A stretch of DNA of 64,000 bases. Source: an uncultured Flavobacteriaceae bacterium. Its GTDB lineage: Bacteria; Bacteroidota; Bacteroidia; Flavobacteriales; Flavobacteriaceae. The stretch covers positions 62,001-126,000 of the forward strand of contig CANMSN010000001.1 in assembly GCA_947500585.1 (NCBI GenBank). Reading direction: 5' to 3'. Made by a program: the position numbers and the translations under genes. How positions within the stretch are numbered: the stretch's first letter is position 1; each line of letters begins with the position of its first letter. Below are positions 15,633 to 24,639 of the stretch, one piece after another. The notes below the pieces were generated by a model. It ran no database searches. It was not told the origin of the DNA and worked only from the letters and a program-made list of their open reading frames with translations.

Positions 15633-17627
15633 CATTTCTTTAATAAAATCTTGCATAGACATCCCTTTGGAAGACGCAATATCATCCAATGGAAGTTTCC
15701 TGTCTATATTTTGAATAATATATAATTTATTTGCAGAATTGCTACCTGTAGATTTTACAACTAAATCATCTGGACGGATAATATCGTTTTCATCAACGTA
15801 ATTAGAAATTAGAGCCACAAAATCTTTACCGTACTTTTTAGCCTTTCCGTCACCAACACCATGCACATTACTAAGCTCTGCAATGGTTATTGGATATTTA
15901 AGCGACATATCTTCTAACGAAGGATCTTGAAAAATAACAAATGGAGGTACGCCTAACTTTTTAGCATTCTTTTTGCGTAAATCCTTAAGCATGCCCATCA
16001 AAACATCATCAGCCACGGCTCCTGCACCTTTTGCAGCCGTTATTACGCTGCCATCTTCTTGTGCGCCATCAAAAAGATGGTCTTCGGTCATCATGAATGA
16101 CTTTGGACTTTTTACAAACGCTTTACCACTTTCAGTAATTTTAATGACGCCGTAGGTTTCAATATCCTTTTTAAGATAACCTGCAACTAAAACTTGCCTT
16201 AGTAAAGCCATCCAATATTTGTTATCATGGTTTTTACCAGAACCAAAAAATGGCTGTTCATTGGTTTTATGAGAATTTATAAGCGCATTTTCTTTACCAA
16301 TAATAACGTTAACCAAATCTTTAGATTTGTATTTTTCATTAGTATTTTGAATAATTTCTAATAATAGTTTAGCTTCATCTTTGGCTTCATTTTGTTTTTT
16401 AGGATGACGTACATTATCATCCATATCGCCACCTTCTCCTGTTTTGGTATCAAATTCTTCTCCAAAATAATGAAGTATAAATTTTCTTCTCGAAATAGAT
16501 GTTTCTGCAAAAGCAACAACTTCTTGCAATAAAGCTTGCCCTATTTCCTGTTCTGCAACTGGTTTCCCAGACATAAATTTCTCTAGCTTCTCGATATCTT
16601 TATAGGCATAAAAAGCTAAACAATGGCCTTCTCCACCATCTCGTCCTGCTCTACCTGTTTCTTGATAATAGCTTTCTATACTTTTAGGAATATCATGATG
16701 AATTACAAAACGCACATCGGGTTTATCAATTCCCATCCCAAAAGCAATGGTTGCAACAACCACATCTACATCTTCCATAAGGAATTTATCCTGATGACTT
16801 GATCGAGTCTTTGCATCCAACCCAGCATGATATGGCACTGCCTTAACACCATTTACTTGAAGTACTTGTGCTAATTCTTCAACCCGTTTTCTACTCAAAC
16901 AGTAAACTATTCCAGATTTTCCATCATTTTGTTTTACAAAACGAATAATATCTGCATCTACATCTTTGGTTTTTGGTCGTACTTCATAATATAAATTTGG
17001 TCGGTTAAAAGACGCTTTAAATGTATTCGCTCCAGTAATACCAAGGTTTTTTATAATATCTTCTTGAACTTTTGGTGTTGCAGTAGCCGTTAAACCTATA
17101 ATTGGAATATTATCGCCTATTCTACCAATAATATGTCGTAAATTTCTATATTCTGGTCTAAAATCATGGCCCCATTCACTTATACAATGTGCCTCATCTA
17201 TAGCCAGAAAAGACACTTTTACCGACCGTAAAAATTCAACATTCTCTTCTTTGGTTAAAGATTCTGGTGCTACATAAAGTAGTTTCGTAATGCCATTTAC
17301 AATATCCTCTTTTACTTGCTTTACTTCGGTTTTATTTAATGAAGAATTTAATACATGCGCAACACCCTCCTCGTTAGAGATACCTCGAATAGCATCAACC
17401 TGATTTTTCATTAAAGCTATTAAAGGAGATACTACTATTGCTGTACCTTCTTGCATTAAGGCTGGTAACTGGTAACAAAGCGATTTACCTCCACCCGTTG
17501 GCATGATTACAAACGTATGCTTTTTTGATATGATACTTTCTACAACGGCTTCTTGAAGTCCTTTGAATTTATTAAACCCAAAGTATTTTTTTAATGCAGC
17601 ATGCAAGTCACTTTTTACTATCGACAT
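15423..17627 (-). CDS. recQ: ATP-dependent DNA helicase RecQ
   Basis: A 3'-to-5' DNA helicase for recombination repair and fork restart. The 734 residues show helicase motifs in order: Walker A MPTGGGKSLCYQLP (~42-55), SPLIALMKNQV, DEAH box AIDEAHCISEWGHDFRPEY (~140), LTATATP, YCLSRKRVEEL, VVATIAFGMGIDKPDVRFV, and the arginine finger region QETGRAGRDG. An RQC zinc/winged-helix region follows, then an HRDC domain (~555-625, given by PITIAELSNVHGVGDGKAKK). A further acidic C-terminal extension (~640-734) is typical of Bacteroidota. Its last ~70 codons are duplicated beyond the toxin-antitoxin pair. Confidence 0.96.
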   Translation of the reverse strand: MSIVKSDLHAALKKYFGFNKFKGLQEAVVESIISKKHTFVIMPTGGGKSLCYQLPALMQEGTAIVVSPLIALMKNQVDAIRGISNEEGVAHVLNSSLNKTEVKQVKEDIVNGITKLLYVAPESLTKEENVEFLRSVKVSFLAIDEAHCISEWGHDFRPEYRNLRHIIGRIGDNIPIIGLTATATPKVQEDIIKNLGITGANTFKASFNRPNLYYEVRPKTKDVDADIIRFVKQNDGKSGIVYCLSRKRVEELAQVLQVNGVKAVPYHAGLDAKTRSSHQDKFLMEDVDVVVATIAFGMGIDKPDVRFVIHHDIPKSIESYYQETGRAGRDGGEGHCLAFYAYKDIEKLEKFMSGKPVAEQEIGQALLQEVVAFAETSISRRKFILHYFGEEFDTKTGEGGDMDDNVRHPKKQNEAKDEAKLLLEIIQNTNEKYKSKDLVNVIIGKENALINSHKTNEQPFFGSGKNHDNKYWMALLRQVLVAGYLKKDIETYGVIKITESGKAFVKSPKSFMMTEDHLFDGAQEDGSVITAAKGAGAVADDVLMGMLKDLRKKNAKKLGVPPFVIFQDPSLEDMSLKYPITIAELSNVHGVGDGKAKKYGKDFVALISNYVDENDIIRPDDLVVKSTGSNSANKLYIIQNIDRKLPLDDIASSKGMSMQDFIKEMEAIVYSGTKLNIDYWIHDILDEDQQEEIHDYFMESESDSIEDAIEEFDGDYDDEELRLYRIKFISEVAN

Positions 17628-17829
17628 GAATTGTTTAAAAAATTAATTTACTATTAAAATACATTAAATATTTAAAATATAATTAGAGTTAATTTAATAA
17701 TGTATTTGGAGAACCCTCATATTTTTTTCGTTAGTTTTGTAACGGAAATTCAAATTACAATAATTATTTAATTTGATTATCATTAAAGATACAAAATCTT
17801 TAAGTATCAACTAAAAAATAAAAAAAATT

Positions 17830-18795
17830 TTGATTAGTAAAGATTCTATTATTGATACTGCAAAAAAAACAATTGAATTGGAAAGTAAATCCATTTTAAA
17901 TCTATCTAATCTTGTGGATAGTGACTTTGCAAATGCAGTAGAACTTATTTACAAATCTAAAGGACGTGTTATTATAACTGGCATAGGTAAAAGTGCCATT
18001 ATAGCTAATAAAATAGTAGCTACTTTAAATTCTACAGGCACACCTGCTATTTTTATGCATGCTGCCGAGGCCATACATGGCGATTTGGGCTTAATCCTTC
18101 AAGATGATATCGTTATTTGCATTTCAAAAAGTGGTAACACTCCCGAAATAAAAGTACTTCTACCCCTGATAAAAAGAGCTCAGAATAAAATTATTGCTAT
18201 TACTGGTAGTAAGACGTCTTTTCTTGCGGAACAAGCAGATTTTATTTTGAATGCTTATGTTGAAAAAGAAGCTTGTCCAAATAATTTAGCTCCCACTACA
18301 AGTACTACGGCCCAATTAGTTATTGGTGATGCACTTGCTATTTGTTTACTAGAATTACGAGGGTTTTCAAGTAATGATTTCGCAAAATATCATCCTGGTG
18401 GTGCTTTAGGTAAAAAATTATATTTACGAGTTCATGATATTTCATCGGTTAATGAAAAACCAAAAGTTAGCCCTAACCATAGCATTAGAGAAGTAATTGT
18501 TGAGATTACTGAAAAAATGCTAGGTGTAACCGCAGTGGTAGACAATGATAAAATAATTGGCATAATAACCGATGGCGATTTACGTAGAATGTTAGCAAAA
18601 GTAGATGATTTTTCTAAGTTAAAAGCTGCAGATATTATGGGAGCAAAACCTAAAAGTATTGATAGTAATGCCATGGCTGTTGATGCCTTAGAAATTATGG
18701 AAGCAAACGATATTTCTCAATTACTTGTTGAAAAAGAAGGTAAATATGCTGGTGTGGTTCACTTACACGATTTAATAAAAGAAGGTATTATATAA
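17830..18795 (+). CDS. kdsD: Arabinose-5-phosphate isomerase (KpsF/GutQ family)
   Basis: Converts ribulose 5-phosphate to arabinose 5-phosphate, the first step towards Kdo for LPS. The 321 residues contain a SIS sugar-isomerase domain (~40-175: GRVIITGIGKSAIIANKIVA, HAAEAIHGDLGLI, CISKSGNTPE) and two CBS repeats (~205-320: TDGDLRRML, MEANDISQLLVEKEGKYAGV). The only sensible start is TTG at 17830: an in-frame stop lies 15 bp upstream and the next ATG is far inside the SIS domain. The TAA overlaps the tatC ATG by one base. Confidence 0.93.
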   Translation: MISKDSIIDTAKKTIELESKSILNLSNLVDSDFANAVELIYKSKGRVIITGIGKSAIIANKIVATLNSTGTPAIFMHAAEAIHGDLGLILQDDIVICISKSGNTPEIKVLLPLIKRAQNKIIAITGSKTSFLAEQADFILNAYVEKEACPNNLAPTTSTTAQLVIGDALAICLLELRGFSSNDFAKYHPGGALGKKLYLRVHDISSVNEKPKVSPNHSIREVIVEITEKMLGVTAVVDNDKIIGIITDGDLRRMLAKVDDFSKLKAADIMGAKPKSIDSNAMAVDALEIMEANDISQLLVEKEGKYAGVVHLHDLIKEGII

Positions 18796-19637
18796 TGGCG
18801 AAAAAAAATATAAATGAGATGTCTTTTTTAGATCATCTTGAAGATTTACGCTGGCACTTAATTCGTATTTGTTTAGCTATTGTAATTGTAGCAACTTTAG
18901 CTTTTATTTTTAGCCGTTTTATTTTTGAAGCCATTATTTTTGCCCCATTAGATATGAGTTTCCCAACTTATGATTTCTTGTGTAAAGCAGCAAATTTCAT
19001 GGGAGTTGATACAACCTTTTGTGCTGATGAAATGCCCATGATTATACAAAGTAGAACCATGGCAGGACAGTTTTCAGCAGATATATGGACTGCAATTCTT
19101 GCGGGTTTTGTAATCTCGTTTCCGTACGTTATTTACCAACTCTGGAAATTTATTAGTCCAGGTTTACATAGTAACGAGCGTAAACACTCTCGTGGTTTTA
19201 TAATCATTTCTTCCTTATTATTCTTTATAGGTGTATTATTTGGCTATTATATTGTAACACCTTTATCAATTAACTTTTTAGCAAACTATAGTATCTCCAT
19301 TATTGTAGATAACCAAATAGATATAAGCTCTTACATTGGTCTAGTTAGATCCTCAGCGTTAGCATCAGGTTTAATTTTCGAGTTACCTATAATTATCTAT
19401 TTTCTAACTAAAGTAGGCTTAGTAACCCCAGAAATATTAAAAAAATATAGAAAATATGCTTTGGTTATTGTGCTAATTTTATCTGCAATCATTACACCAC
19501 CAGATATTGCAAGTCAGGTAATAGTTGCTATTCCTATTTTAATTTTATATCAAGTTAGTATTTATATCTCTAAAATAGTTGTAAGAAACCAAAAACGAAG
19601 CGAGAAAAAACATTCTTATAAACCAAAAACTAACTAA
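18795..19637 (+). CDS. tatC: Sec-independent protein translocase TatC
   Basis: The receptor and core of the twin-arginine translocase, which moves folded proteins across the inner membrane. The 280 residues show the conserved N-terminus MSFLDHLEDLRWHLIR, six membrane helices, and the cytosolic loop FPYVIYQLWKFISPGLHSNERKH after helix 2 (given by YQLWKFISPGLHSNER), which binds signal peptides. ATG overlaps the kdsD stop (TAATG), so the two are translationally coupled. TatA is not in the window. Confidence 0.95.
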   Translation: MAKKNINEMSFLDHLEDLRWHLIRICLAIVIVATLAFIFSRFIFEAIIFAPLDMSFPTYDFLCKAANFMGVDTTFCADEMPMIIQSRTMAGQFSADIWTAILAGFVISFPYVIYQLWKFISPGLHSNERKHSRGFIIISSLLFFIGVLFGYYIVTPLSINFLANYSISIIVDNQIDISSYIGLVRSSALASGLIFELPIIIYFLTKVGLVTPEILKKYRKYALVIVLILSAIITPPDIASQVIVAIPILILYQVSIYISKIVVRNQKRSEKKHSYKPKTN

Positions 19638-19783
19638 GTTTCATACTGTTATTGTAGTAGTATTCAATTCTACATTTACGTCTTGATCTATTAAAAATGC
19701 AACGTTAAACTAAACATAAATTCCAAACTTCTGCTATTATAGTGTATATGATTTTACTATTTTTAGCGTTCAGTAAATAACTT

Positions 19784-20524
19784 ATGATTTTAAGAGCCGA
19801 AAATTTAATGAAGTCCTACAGCGGACGAAAAGTAGTAAAAGATGTTTCCCTTGAAGTTAATCAAGGTGAAATTGTTGGCCTTTTAGGTCCCAACGGAGCC
19901 GGTAAAACGACATCTTTCTACATGATTGTAGGCTTAATAAAACCCAATGGTGGTCATATTTATATAGATAATACTGAAATTACTAAATTCCCGATGTACA
20001 AACGTGCACAAAATGGTATTGGCTATTTAGCACAAGAAGCTTCTGTTTTTAGAAAATTAAGTATTGAAGATAATATTTTAAGTGTACTCCAACTTACCAA
20101 ATTGAGTAAAAAGGAGCAACAAATGAAAATGGAATCGCTTATTGAAGAGTTTGGTTTAGGGCATATTCGAAAAAGTAGAGGCGATTTATTATCTGGTGGT
20201 GAACGAAGACGAACCGAAATTGCCAGAGCTTTAGCAACCGACCCAAGTTTTATACTTTTAGATGAACCTTTTGCAGGCGTTGATCCAGTGGCTGTTGAAG
20301 ATATCCAGCGTATTGTAGCGCAACTCACCAAAAAGAATATTGGTATTCTTATTACCGACCATAACGTGCAAGAAACGCTTGCTATTACCGATAGAACCTA
20401 TTTAATGTTTGAAGGCAGCATTCTTAAAGCTGGTAAACCTGAAGAACTAGCTAGTGACGAAATGGTGCGTAAAGTTTACTTAGGTCAGAATTTCGAGTTA
20501 CGTAAAAAGAAGATTCGGGATTAG
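19784..20524 (+). CDS. lptB: LPS export ABC transporter ATPase LptB
   Basis: The cytoplasmic ATPase that powers LPS extraction by LptFGC. The 246 residues carry Walker [17 protein letters not shown] (~35), Q-loop [15 protein letters not shown], signature [15 protein letters not shown], Walker [14 protein letters not shown] and H-loop [10 protein letters not shown], all in the typical LptB wording. The position after kdsD and tatC suggests an envelope-biogenesis neighbourhood, though 146 bp separate it from tatC. Confidence 0.95.
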   Translation: MILRAENLMKSYSGRKVVKDVSLEVNQGEIVGLLGPNGAGKTTSFYMIVGLIKPNGGHIYIDNTEITKFPMYKRAQNGIGYLAQEASVFRKLSIEDNILSVLQLTKLSKKEQQMKMESLIEEFGLGHIRKSRGDLLSGGERRRTEIARALATDPSFILLDEPFAGVDPVAVEDIQRIVAQLTKKNIGILITDHNVQETLAITDRTYLMFEGSILKAGKPEELASDEMVRKVYLGQNFELRKKKIRD

Positions 20525-20724
20525 ATACTAATATTTATTTTATTTTCCCAATTAAGTTATTTCATAAATAACATTAATCCTCGCACTTGAGTCTTAATGA
20601 CTAACTATGTTCACTTATATTTTAACACTCGCAATATAAAAATCAATAATATTCTTGCATATATTTAAAATTTAGTTATATCTTTATGATATCAAAATAA
20701 TATCATTTTAAACTAAATACAATT

Positions 20725-21585
20725 ATGAATCAAGAAAAAATAATTACACCAGCCAATGGATATTTAATGTTACTAATTTTCTTAGTTACATTTTTTGGAA
20801 GCATTGTAGCCATTTTTTTAACAGAAGATATATACTTTACCTTTGCATTATTTGCATCCATTTTTATAGCTTTTGGCTTTGTAATGGTTCAACCGAATAA
20901 CTCTAGAGTATTATTACTATTTGGGAAATACGTTGGTACAATAAACAAAAACGGCTTTTATTGGGTAATTCCGTTCTACACAAAAAAGAAAATTTCATTA
21001 AGAGCTAGCAATTTTGATAGTGAGCGCTTAAAAGTAAATGACAAACTGGGTAATCCTATCATGATTAGTACTATTTTAGTTTGGCGCGTAAAAGACACTT
21101 ATAAAGCCGCTTTTGATGTTGACAATTTTGAAAACTTTGTACGTGTACAAACAGATGCTGCCGTTAGAAAATTAGCAAGTATGTATCCATATGATAATTT
21201 TGCTGATGAAGGACACACCGAAGATATTACACTGCGCTCAAGTGTTAATGAAGTTAGTGAAGCCTTAGAAAAAGAAATACACGAACGCTTATCTATAGCC
21301 GGTATTGAAGTTTTAGAAGCGAGAATTGGTTATTTAGCATACGCTCAAGAAATTGCAAATGCCATGTTAAAGCGTCAACAAGCTACTGCAATAGTAGCTG
21401 CTAGACATAAAATTGTAGAAGGTGCAGTAAGTATGGTTGAAATGGCTCTTGAAGAACTAAGTAAAAAAAATATTGTTGATTTAGATGACGAACGGAAAGC
21501 TGCCATGGTTAGTAATCTGATGGTTATACTTTGTGGAGATAAAGATGCTTCTCCTGTTTTAAATACTGGTACTTTAAATCAATAA
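20725..21585 (+). CDS. SPFH/band-7 domain membrane protein
   Basis: A 286-residue protein with two N-terminal membrane helices (residues ~12-32 and ~35-53) followed by an SPFH (stomatin/prohibitin/flotillin/HflK) domain (~58-230: NNSRVLLLFGKYVGTI, GFYWVIPFYTKKKISLR, RVQTDAAVRKLASMYPYDN, GIEVLEARIGYLAYA) and a coiled coil (AMLKRQQATAIVAARHKIVE). Such proteins form oligomeric membrane microdomain scaffolds. It is followed 46 bp later by a short Arc-type gene, a pairing also known from other bacteria, so the two are probably an operon. A TGATAT...ATATCA inverted repeat lies about 20 bp before the start. Confidence 0.9.
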   Translation: MNQEKIITPANGYLMLLIFLVTFFGSIVAIFLTEDIYFTFALFASIFIAFGFVMVQPNNSRVLLLFGKYVGTINKNGFYWVIPFYTKKKISLRASNFDSERLKVNDKLGNPIMISTILVWRVKDTYKAAFDVDNFENFVRVQTDAAVRKLASMYPYDNFADEGHTEDITLRSSVNEVSEALEKEIHERLSIAGIEVLEARIGYLAYAQEIANAMLKRQQATAIVAARHKIVEGAVSMVEMALEELSKKNIVDLDDERKAAMVSNLMVILCGDKDASPVLNTGTLNQ

Positions 21586-21631
21586 GTAATACATTTGCTT
21601 ATTAAACTTGTGAAGATAACTAACATTCTAA

Positions 21632-21808
21632 ATGGCAAAGAAAAAGGCTTTCGCATTACGTATTAATGAAAATATGCTCAAAGCTATTGAGAAATGGGCT
21701 GCGGATGAATTCCGCAGCACTAATGGTCAAATTGAATGGATGCTAAATGAAAGTTTAAAGAAAGCTAAAAGAAATCCTAAAAACAAAGATTCAGAACAAG
21801 ATGATTAA
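21632..21808 (+). CDS. Short Arc-type ribbon-helix-helix DNA-binding protein
   Basis: A 58-residue protein. Residues 5-45 (KAFALRINENMLKAIEKWA, then DEFRSTNGQIEWMLNESLKKA) fit the Arc/MetJ ribbon-helix-helix fold: a beta strand with basic contact residues, helix A, and helix B after RSTNGQIE. The C-terminus is charged. It would act as a dimer that binds operator DNA. Being 46 bp behind the SPFH gene, it may be its regulator or serve the same membrane function; the inverted repeat upstream of the SPFH gene is a possible target. It is shorter than common ORF cut-offs. Confidence 0.85.
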   Translation: MAKKKAFALRINENMLKAIEKWAADEFRSTNGQIEWMLNESLKKAKRNPKNKDSEQDD

Positions 21809-21828
21809 TTGTCTTTTACACCTTCCGC

Positions 21829-22719
21829 CTACTCCTTCAATAACTTCTTCTTAATAAAAACAAAGGTTTTTAACAATAAAAAGGCCATTAAACCAACACC
21901 AAAGCCTACAATAAAATCTCTAATAAAACTAGGTATGTTTTCTAAAAAGTGATGAAAGAATTCAATTTCATGCACAAATATTCCTCCTGCAACCAATAGT
22001 AAAGCTATAGTTCCTATAACAGATAAACTTCTTATAACCCAAGGCAATGTTTTTATTAAAAGATTTCCAATAATATTGGATACACTTTTTTTATTCTCAT
22101 TTAAACTGACTAATTTCATACCAAAATCATCCATCCTTACTATTAGAGCAACAATACCATAAACACCCACCGTGGCAATTATAGCTACTATAGAAACTAC
22201 TAAAATTTGAAACAAAATAGGTCTACCAATAACAGTTCCAAGGGCTATGATTACTATTTCTACAGATAAAATAAAATCAGTAAAAATTGCAGATTTAATT
22301 TTCATTTTTTCTGCAACAGCTTGTTCTTCTTTAGATAAAACTATTTCACTTTCAAAAGCCTCTTCTTTATGGTTGTCATGTTTATAAGGAAAGAAAAAAT
22401 GATATATTTTTTCAAACCCTTCAAAGGCTAAATAAACACCTCCTAAAATTAAAGCCATAGTGACTGCCCAAGGTGCAAACGCACTAAGCAAAAAGGCAAT
22501 TGGCAAAATAATCAATTTATTAAGTGCAGAACCCTTGGTTATTGCCCATAATACAGGAATCTCTCTAGAGGCTAGAAACCCGGTAGCCTTTTCAGCATTT
22601 ACTGCTAAATCATCGCCCAAAATACCTGCCGTTTTTTTAGTAGAAATTTTACTCATTACTACTACATCATCCATTAATGCAGCAATATCATCTAATAAAG
22701 CAAAAAAGCCTGAAGCCAT
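21829..22719 (-). CDS. DUF808 family inner-membrane protein (YedI-like)
   Basis: A 296-residue polytopic membrane protein. The N-terminus ASGFFALLDDIAALMDDVVV with the following KKTAGILGDDLAVNAEKATGF region is diagnostic of DUF808 (E. coli YedI). About six to seven membrane helices follow. The function of the family is unknown. It is convergent with the Arc gene and 19 bp downstream of pssA on the same strand, so probably co-transcribed with it. Confidence 0.9.
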   Translation of the reverse strand: MASGFFALLDDIAALMDDVVVMSKISTKKTAGILGDDLAVNAEKATGFLASREIPVLWAITKGSALNKLIILPIAFLLSAFAPWAVTMALILGGVYLAFEGFEKIYHFFFPYKHDNHKEEAFESEIVLSKEEQAVAEKMKIKSAIFTDFILSVEIVIIALGTVIGRPILFQILVVSIVAIIATVGVYGIVALIVRMDDFGMKLVSLNENKKSVSNIIGNLLIKTLPWVIRSLSVIGTIALLLVAGGIFVHEIEFFHHFLENIPSFIRDFIVGFGVGLMAFLLLKTFVFIKKKLLKE

Positions 22720-22738
22720 ATTAAGTTCTTTTTAAAAA

Positions 22739-23440
22739 TTATTTTGTGGTTAAATTGTCTAAAACAGACATAATGATATAAAGTAATATGATTATTGGAA
22801 TTGCTGCAAAATGTAAAACAATAATTAGTACTGCACTTAACAAAATAAAAATATATCGTGTAGTATTACCTTTAAAACCATACGCTTTAAATTTTAATGC
22901 AAATAATTTAATGTTACTATTTAGTAACCAACTACTTAATAACGTTACACCAATTAAAAACCATTGATTTAAAATTATGGCATTTAGTAAATCGTTATTT
23001 TGAAACTCTAAAATTAAGGGCAATGATAAAATAAGTAGTGCATTTGCAGGTGTTGGCAACCCTTTAAAATAGGTTTGTTGGTCTTCATCTATATTAAATT
23101 TTGCCAATCGATAAGCTGATGCTAGGGTTATTAATAAGCCAAAAAGCGGTATTATATTTGTTGACTCCCAACTTAAATCTGAGGTTTCCAACAATTTATA
23201 CATGACCAAACCTGGCACTAAACCACTGGTAACCATATCGGCAAGCGAATCTAACTGAAGTCCTAGTTCACTTTGCACATTCAGTTTCCGTGCAGAAAAA
23301 CCATCAAAAAAATCAAAAAATATACCTAGAAACACAAAAAAAGCCCCCGTAATAAAATTGCCATTCAGTATGAAAATTACCGCTACACACCCACAAAATA
23401 AATTTAAAAGCGTTAAAGCATTTGGTATATATTTTTTCAT
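22739..23440 (-). CDS. pssA: CDP-diacylglycerol--serine O-phosphatidyltransferase
   Basis: Makes phosphatidylserine, the precursor of phosphatidylethanolamine, at the inner membrane. The 233-residue protein has the CDP-alcohol phosphatidyltransferase signature spread over residues ~46-70: FFDFFDGFSARKL ... ELGLQLDSLADMVTSG (D-G-x2-A-R-x8-G-x3-D-x3-D). The N-terminus PNALTLLNLFCGCVAVIF is typical of PssA. About seven membrane helices. Confidence 0.92.
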   Translation of the reverse strand: MKKYIPNALTLLNLFCGCVAVIFILNGNFITGAFFVFLGIFFDFFDGFSARKLNVQSELGLQLDSLADMVTSGLVPGLVMYKLLETSDLSWESTNIIPLFGLLITLASAYRLAKFNIDEDQQTYFKGLPTPANALLILSLPLILEFQNNDLLNAIILNQWFLIGVTLLSSWLLNSNIKLFALKFKAYGFKGNTTRYIFILLSAVLIIVLHFAAIPIIILLYIIMSVLDNLTTK

Positions 23441-23528
23441 GTATCTTTTTTTGATCTTGTAAAAATAACAAACAATTTCACTCTAAAGCAATATCTATTA
23501 TAATTTGAAGTTTTAAAGAATGTAAATT

Positions 23529-24626
23529 ATGTGCATCTTTGTAAAAAAATTGCGATTGAAAGCTTACATCACTGCATTATTACTAGTTTTAGCAATGTCA
23601 GTATTTAGTCAAACCGTTAGAAAATATTCTAATGAGTTTATGAATATTGGTGTGGATGCGGCAGCATTAGGTATGAGTAGTGCGGTAACTTCGCAAACTG
23701 CCGATGTTAATTCGGGCTATTGGAACCCCGCAGGTTTATTAAAACTTGAAGATAGTCAACTAGCTTTAATGCATTCTAGTTACTTTGCAAATATTGCGAA
23801 TTACGATTACGCAGCTTTTGCTATGCCGTTAGACGATAGAAGTGCTGTTGGAATCTCGCTCATTCGTTTTGCTGTTGATGATATTTTAAACACTACGCAA
23901 CTTATAGACGCTGATGGGAACATTAATTATGACAGAATTAGCCTGTTTTCTACCGCAGATTATGGTCTTACGTTTTCATACGCCAGAAAACTTCCTGTGC
24001 AAGGATTAAATTATGGCGTAAATGCGAAAGTCATTCGCAGAATTATTGGTGATTTTGCATCATCATGGGGATTTGGATTAGATTTCGGAATTCAATTCGA
24101 AACCAATAATAATTGGAGGTTCGGCATTATGGCACGGGATATTACAACGACATTTAATGCTTGGGCTATTGATGAAGATGAATTTAGTACCATTAGAGAT
24201 GCCGTTGAAGGGCAAAACCAAGAATTACCAGAAACTACAGAAATTACTATACCTAAATTACAAATAGGTATATCTAAATTAGTTGACTTTAACATTGATT
24301 ACACCCTTTTAATGGCTGCTAATTTAAATGTTCGCTTTGAGGAAAATAACGATATCATATCTACATCATTCGCCAGTATAAATCCAGCATTAGGTTTTGA
24401 GTTTGGTTATGTAGATATGGTTTATTTACGAGCTGGAATGGGTAATTTTCAAAATGAATTACAAATAGATAACACCGAGCAATTAAGTTTCCAACCTAGT
24501 TTTGGTGTTGGTTTTAAATATAACGGTATTCAAATAGATTATGCATTTACAGATATTGGTGACCAAAGTGTGGCATTATACTCAAATGTGTTTTCTTTAA
24601 AAGTGGATTTAAGTATCTTTAGATAA
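23529..24626 (+). CDS. porV2: PorV/PorQ-family outer-membrane protein (PorV2-like)
   Basis: A 365-residue exported protein predicted to be an outer-membrane beta-barrel related to FadL/PorV. The signal peptide occupies ~1-28 (ITALLLVLAMSVFSQ). The diagnostic stretch RKYSNEFMNIGVDAAALGMS and SGYWNPAGLL near residues 30-75 identifies the PorV/PorQ family of type IX secretion accessory proteins; PorV shuttles cargo from the translocon to the attachment complex. This protein matches the 'PorV2' group. The first residues (MCIFVK) may be spurious, since a CATCTTTG promoter-like box overlaps them; TTG at ~23550 is an alternative start. It is followed 13 bp later by the DUF4105 gene. Confidence 0.85.
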   Translation: MCIFVKKLRLKAYITALLLVLAMSVFSQTVRKYSNEFMNIGVDAAALGMSSAVTSQTADVNSGYWNPAGLLKLEDSQLALMHSSYFANIANYDYAAFAMPLDDRSAVGISLIRFAVDDILNTTQLIDADGNINYDRISLFSTADYGLTFSYARKLPVQGLNYGVNAKVIRRIIGDFASSWGFGLDFGIQFETNNNWRFGIMARDITTTFNAWAIDEDEFSTIRDAVEGQNQELPETTEITIPKLQIGISKLVDFNIDYTLLMAANLNVRFEENNDIISTSFASINPALGFEFGYVDMVYLRAGMGNFQNELQIDNTEQLSFQPSFGVGFKYNGIQIDYAFTDIGDQSVALYSNVFSLKVDLSIFR

Positions 24627-24639
24627 TATTTTTAAATTC

